The position numbers and the translations under genes are program-made. DNA of 64,000 bases from JBBEAM01 sp942491105 (GTDB lineage Bacteria > Pseudomonadota > Alphaproteobacteria > Kiloniellales > DSM-21159). A model generated the notes under the pieces. It saw nothing but the letters and a program-made list of their open reading frames with translations. It did no database searches and was not told the origin of the DNA. This document shows, piece by piece, positions 61,400 through 64,000 of this stretch. The stretch is from positions 62,001 to 126,000 of the forward strand of contig CALNZX010000012.1 in NCBI GenBank assembly GCA_942491105.1. The letters run 5' to 3'. Every line of letters begins with the position of its first letter. The stretch's first letter is position 1.

Positions 61400-61676
61400 C
61401 TGGTTCCGCTTGGGTCAAAAGCTCTACCGCCAAAAGGTCATGAGCCTGGCCGAGGCCCTCAACGAGGAAATACCCGCCTGGAGGCCGCCGAAGGCATCCG
61501 CCAACTCAATGAAGAGATCCGGCTCATGCCGAAAAATGGGGAAGCTCCCGGTCGAGCTTTAAGGCCAACTGGCAGCCCTCCTCAGCCTTGCAAACAAACA
61601 CCCCCGCTCCAAGGAAACGGGGGTGGACATAAGGATTGGTTGCGGGGGCACGCAACCAGCGTTGTTTGCACCTTGA
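61400..61676 (+). pseudogene. Degenerate serine recombinase C-terminal remnant
   Basis: Pieces in different frames recall the end of a large serine recombinase: a YRQKVMSLAEALNEE helix, then LEAAEGIRQLNEEIRLMPKN in a shifted frame, then KMGKLPVEL, a TAA stop, and QLAALLSLANKHPRSKETGV up to TGA at 61674-61676. At least one frameshift and one internal stop. With the AraC fragment it marks an old mobile-element insertion site. Confidence 0.6.
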
Positions 61677-61785
61677 CTACGCCATCTTCTAAGGCCGTTC
61701 AGCAGTAAGCCCGAAGGAAAATCGAGGGCACTAAGCATGTCGGCTTTGTCCCATGCTCCACGTCGTCCTTACGTGTGCAGGTCGA

Positions 61786-62385
61786 TCACTTCTTCCCCGC
61801 CGGCTTGCGATCGCGTTGTGCGGCGGTGTCGGTGCTTACAATGGTTCGCCTTGTAGGTTTGGGGTGTAGCTCGACGAGCCGCAAGGCCAGCGCCAACAGT
61901 GCGGTACTGACTGGCAACAGCAGGATAGTCGCGACTTGGGTCCAATTGAGGTCCAAATTTGGCTCACCGAACGACTGGAGTGCAACTCTAAGGAACAGCA
62001 CTAGCAGAATGACCACGATGAGTTCGGCCACGACTTGCTTGAGTTGACCGATCTGCCGGACCCGCAGCCACGCCGGCAATTCCAGCTTTTCCTCAGACTC
62101 TTCAGGATGGATGAACAGCGAGTAGACGCCATAGGCGAAATATAGAAGGACAATACCAATCAAGAAGCGGTCTAAACTCTCGATGACGCTTATGATCGCA
62201 GCCGTGCCATAGGGCGCGCCATCGCTAACTGACCCATCAGCAAGCCCATAGCGAAAGGCTTCATAGATATTGAAAATTCCCAAGAAGAACATCAACACCG
62301 ATGCTGCCAGCGAGCCAATGACAGCCAAGATGGTGAAGAATCGTGAGCCAACAATGATATGCCGTTCGATCTCGCGCAGGTTCAA
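61786..62385 (-). CDS. UPF0114 (YqhA-like) membrane protein
   Basis: A 199-residue protein with four transmembrane segments. SLDRFLIGIVLLYFAYGVYSLFI and LKQVVAELIVVILLVLFLR are the family's conserved stretches. Function unknown for the family. The C-terminal tail is basic. Isolated between recombinase remnants and the binding protein gene. Confidence 0.85.
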   Translation of the reverse strand: MNLREIERHIIVGSRFFTILAVIGSLAASVLMFFLGIFNIYEAFRYGLADGSVSDGAPYGTAAIISVIESLDRFLIGIVLLYFAYGVYSLFIHPEESEEKLELPAWLRVRQIGQLKQVVAELIVVILLVLFLRVALQSFGEPNLDLNWTQVATILLLPVSTALLALALRLVELHPKPTRRTIVSTDTAAQRDRKPAGKK

Positions 62386-62500
62386 AACGTAGTTGCCTTC
62401 TTCTCTGACGTCACTCTGACAGTCGCGAAACGCGCCGATATTATAATGCGCGCAACATCCCTTATAAAGTCCTGTACGGCGGGCGCCGGATCATGAGGTA

Positions 62501-63367
62501 CTAACGAACTCCACCTGGTTCAGCGGACGCTGCGGAGATCTCGCGGCCGGAGCCGTCCAATCGCGGGACGTTGTACTCGTCGAGAACCTCATCAATCTGC
62601 GGCTTGAGGTCCGACAGGGCCGCATCGACCTCATCGCGCAACGCGCGGTCCTCTTTGCGCACGCCCATGGAGATGTCGAAGACCATGGGCAAGCGCGGCC
62701 CGTCGATCCGCGGCTCGACGAGCTTCAGCCGTAAGGGCACATCCTCGCGCGCGGCGAAATACCCCGCCATTGGTCCCCAGACGATGGCAACGTCGATTTC
62801 GCCGGAGGCGACGGCCTTCATGATCTCGGAGGCCGGATTGCGGTCTCGATAGTCGCCGTAGATCATGTAACCCTGAACGTTGTCGATGATGCCACGCTTT
62901 GCGAGGGCATGGCCCGGCGGCGTGCTCGATCCGTCCTCGCCGACAAGCGGCAGGCCGATCTTGACTTGGCGCAGGACGGGATCGTCCAAAGAGGAGACTT
63001 GCGGCCCGTCGGCGCGGGTCACGAAGGCGAACCCGGACCGGTAATAGGGCCGCGTCGGCCGCAGCATCTCGATACCGCTGGCGATCCCGCTGACGAGATC
63101 GCAATCGCCCGCCTTGAGCGTGTTGCGGATGAAGCCGCGCCGCTGCGGCCACCACGTATAAGCCACCGTGGCATCGAGCTCCCGGGCCACGAGATCGACG
63201 ATCTTGTTCTCGAAGCCCTCCATTTGCGCATTGCTGAAGGGCAAATTGTTGGGATCGGCACAGACGCGAAGCTCGCGTGCCGCGGCCGTCCCGCTCATGA
63301 GCCCCACCCCCAGCCCAATCGCGCAGATCGTGCGCACCGTCATCCCTGGTAATTTGGTGCGCCTCAT
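62501..63367 (-). CDS. Periplasmic binding protein, MxaJ/XoxJ-like
   Basis: A 288-residue exported protein from ATG at 63365-63367 (GGAG upstream), with a signal peptide ending near AAA|RE. The fold is of type II solute-binding proteins: LRVCADPNNLPFSNAQMEGFENKIVDLVARELDATVAYTWWPQRRGFIRNTLKAGDCDLV is characteristic of the quinoprotein-associated MxaJ/XoxJ group, followed by YYRSGFAFVTRADG, and GEIDVAIVWGPMAGYFA. Such proteins assist PQQ methanol dehydrogenases. Here the neighbours are a cytochrome c and an oxidase subunit, not a dehydrogenase in this window. Confidence 0.82.
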   Translation of the reverse strand: MRRTKLPGMTVRTICAIGLGVGLMSGTAAARELRVCADPNNLPFSNAQMEGFENKIVDLVARELDATVAYTWWPQRRGFIRNTLKAGDCDLVSGIASGIEMLRPTRPYYRSGFAFVTRADGPQVSSLDDPVLRQVKIGLPLVGEDGSSTPPGHALAKRGIIDNVQGYMIYGDYRDRNPASEIMKAVASGEIDVAIVWGPMAGYFAAREDVPLRLKLVEPRIDGPRLPMVFDISMGVRKEDRALRDEVDAALSDLKPQIDEVLDEYNVPRLDGSGREISAASAEPGGVR

Positions 63368-63372
63368 CGTGC

Positions 63373-63849
63373 TTACTCCAGAGTGGACAGATAGGCGGCG
63401 ATATCGCGCGCCTGATCCTCGCTCAGCCCCATGTCGGGCATCGCGTTGCCGGGCACGACGCCCTGGGGGTCTCGCAGCCATCTGATCATGTTGGCGGGCG
63501 TGTTGCGCAAGAGACCGGCGATGTAGACGCGCTTGCCCATATGGTTGAGCGGCGGGCCGACGAGGCCATCGGCGCGGCGGATGCCCGGGATGATGTGGCA
63601 GCCGCCGCAGCCATGCTGCTTGATCAGCTCGGCGCCACGCGCCGCGTTGCCGAACGTCGCCCCCTTGGGCGTGCTTTCGGCCAGATCGCAGCCGCCCAGC
63701 AGAGGCGGGACCACGATGGCGAGAAGAGCCATCGTCACAAGGCTTCTATGGCGCGCCACCGTTCCTGGTCCCTCGTCCGCCATGACACGCAGAAACAACC
63801 AGACGCACGCAAGGAGATAGACGATGGCGGCTACATCATTCATGGTCAT
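63373..63849 (-). CDS. Membrane-attached class I cytochrome c
   Basis: A 158-residue protein. An N-terminal hydrophobic segment, a second one ending in LLGGCDLAE (perhaps a lipobox), then the haem site GCGGCHIIPGIRRADGLVGPPLN and the axial-ligand region PGNAMPDMGLSEDQARDIAAYLSTL. The ATG overlaps the stop of the upstream oxidase gene (ATGA). It probably carries electrons to the caa3-type oxidase encoded upstream. Confidence 0.8.
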   Translation of the reverse strand: MTMNDVAAIVYLLACVWLFLRVMADEGPGTVARHRSLVTMALLAIVVPPLLGGCDLAESTPKGATFGNAARGAELIKQHGCGGCHIIPGIRRADGLVGPPLNHMGKRVYIAGLLRNTPANMIRWLRDPQGVVPGNAMPDMGLSEDQARDIAAYLSTLE

Positions 63850-64000
63850 TCAAGGGTCTTGAGAAATGCGAGAATACGCAACAGCTCGGCGGCCGAAAGC
63901 TGCGGTTGCGGCATGAAGTTGCCCGGCTTGACGTGCTGCGGATCGGCGATCCAGCCGGCCAGATTGCCCGGCGTGTTCGGCAGCGTGCCCGCGGCAAGCG
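63846..64000 (-). CDS. Cytochrome c oxidase subunit II, caa3 type (C-terminal end only)
   Basis: The last 50 residues of a gene that enters from the right edge: LAAGTLPNTPGNLAGWIADP, then a Lys-Pro-Gly turn with Met as likely haem ligand and LSAAELLRILAFLKTLE before TGA. This matches the C-terminal cytochrome c domain of CoxB of caa3 oxidases. The copper-binding part lies outside the window, so a plain cytochrome c remains possible. Confidence 0.65.
   Translation of the reverse strand, partial: LAAGTLPNTPGNLAGWIADPQHVKPGNFMPQPQLSAAELLRILAFLKTLE

Noticed and set aside
1..64000. CRISPR arrays, tRNA or rRNA genes
   Set aside because: No regularly spaced repeats, no cloverleaf with conserved T-loop and no rRNA-like stretch were noticed by eye.

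Overview
The window is GC-rich DNA with short spacers, many ATGA-type start/stop overlaps and very long antisense shadow ORFs. Gene content points to an alphaproteobacterium of the order Hyphomicrobiales, plausibly a methylotroph-related lineage. The grounds are a MxaJ/XoxJ-like periplasmic binding protein, a cytochrome cL-like protein, a soluble quinoprotein dehydrogenase, Bradyrhizobium-type GH17/GT2 glucan genes and several GlnT/GMAS-type ligases. The taxon is an inference. I saw no rRNA, tRNA, CRISPR array or intact insertion sequence.

Layout. 0-5 kb: the start of a flavodoxin-family gene, a 33-residue secreted peptide, a GH15 glucoamylase-like gene and an exported alpha/beta hydrolase. 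4.5-11.3 kb: a minus-strand operon of three small membrane proteins, an APC permease, a universal stress protein and three membrane-associated proteins. It is divergent from a LuxR-type response regulator, which converges on a hybrid histidine kinase; a shared CCC(C/A)AATGGGG motif precedes both regulators. 11.4-18.4 kb: glutaminase, hydrolase, nucleotidyltransferase-like, APC permease, metallophosphoesterase and a glutamine-synthetase-family gene with a one-base frameshift. 18.5-22.6 kb: a TetR regulator flanked by two near-identical operators, one before the synthetase operon and one directly before a DUF1116 (AllG-like), MetX-like, flavodoxin operon. 22.6-29.3 kb: EamA exporter, LysR, an active-looking ureohydrolase, a TorF-type porin, FolD and a class I amidotransferase.

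29.3-44.1 kb is the clearest system: a minus-strand series Lrp, ABC permease, binding protein, glutamine-synthetase-like ligase, ABC ATPase, HypB, HypA, nickel guanidine hydrolase, a ureohydrolase homologue lacking four of six metal ligands, UreE, UreF, fused UreAB, UreC, UreG, UreD and an isochorismatase-like hydrolase, with a HupE/UreJ nickel permease divergent. The ABC-HypAB-ureohydrolase block matches the Synechocystis GdmH/GhaA/GhaB locus, so the inferred pathway is guanidine uptake, then guanidine to urea and ammonia, then urea to ammonia.

44.2-46.4 kb: CobF, a GAF protein and a VTT-domain membrane protein. 46.4-55.7 kb: a complete ebo gene set in two divergent arms. The plus arm is eboD-E-C-A-B; the minus arm is quinoprotein sugar dehydrogenase, cL-like cytochrome, eboF and isopentenyl-diphosphate isomerase. 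55.8-61.2 kb: a beta-glucan locus with a GH17-GT2 fusion, a small exported protein and a membrane GH17 protein. 61.2-61.7 kb: remnants of an AraC regulator and a serine recombinase. 61.8-64 kb: a UPF0114 membrane protein, a XoxJ-like binding protein, a cytochrome c and the end of a caa3-type oxidase subunit II.
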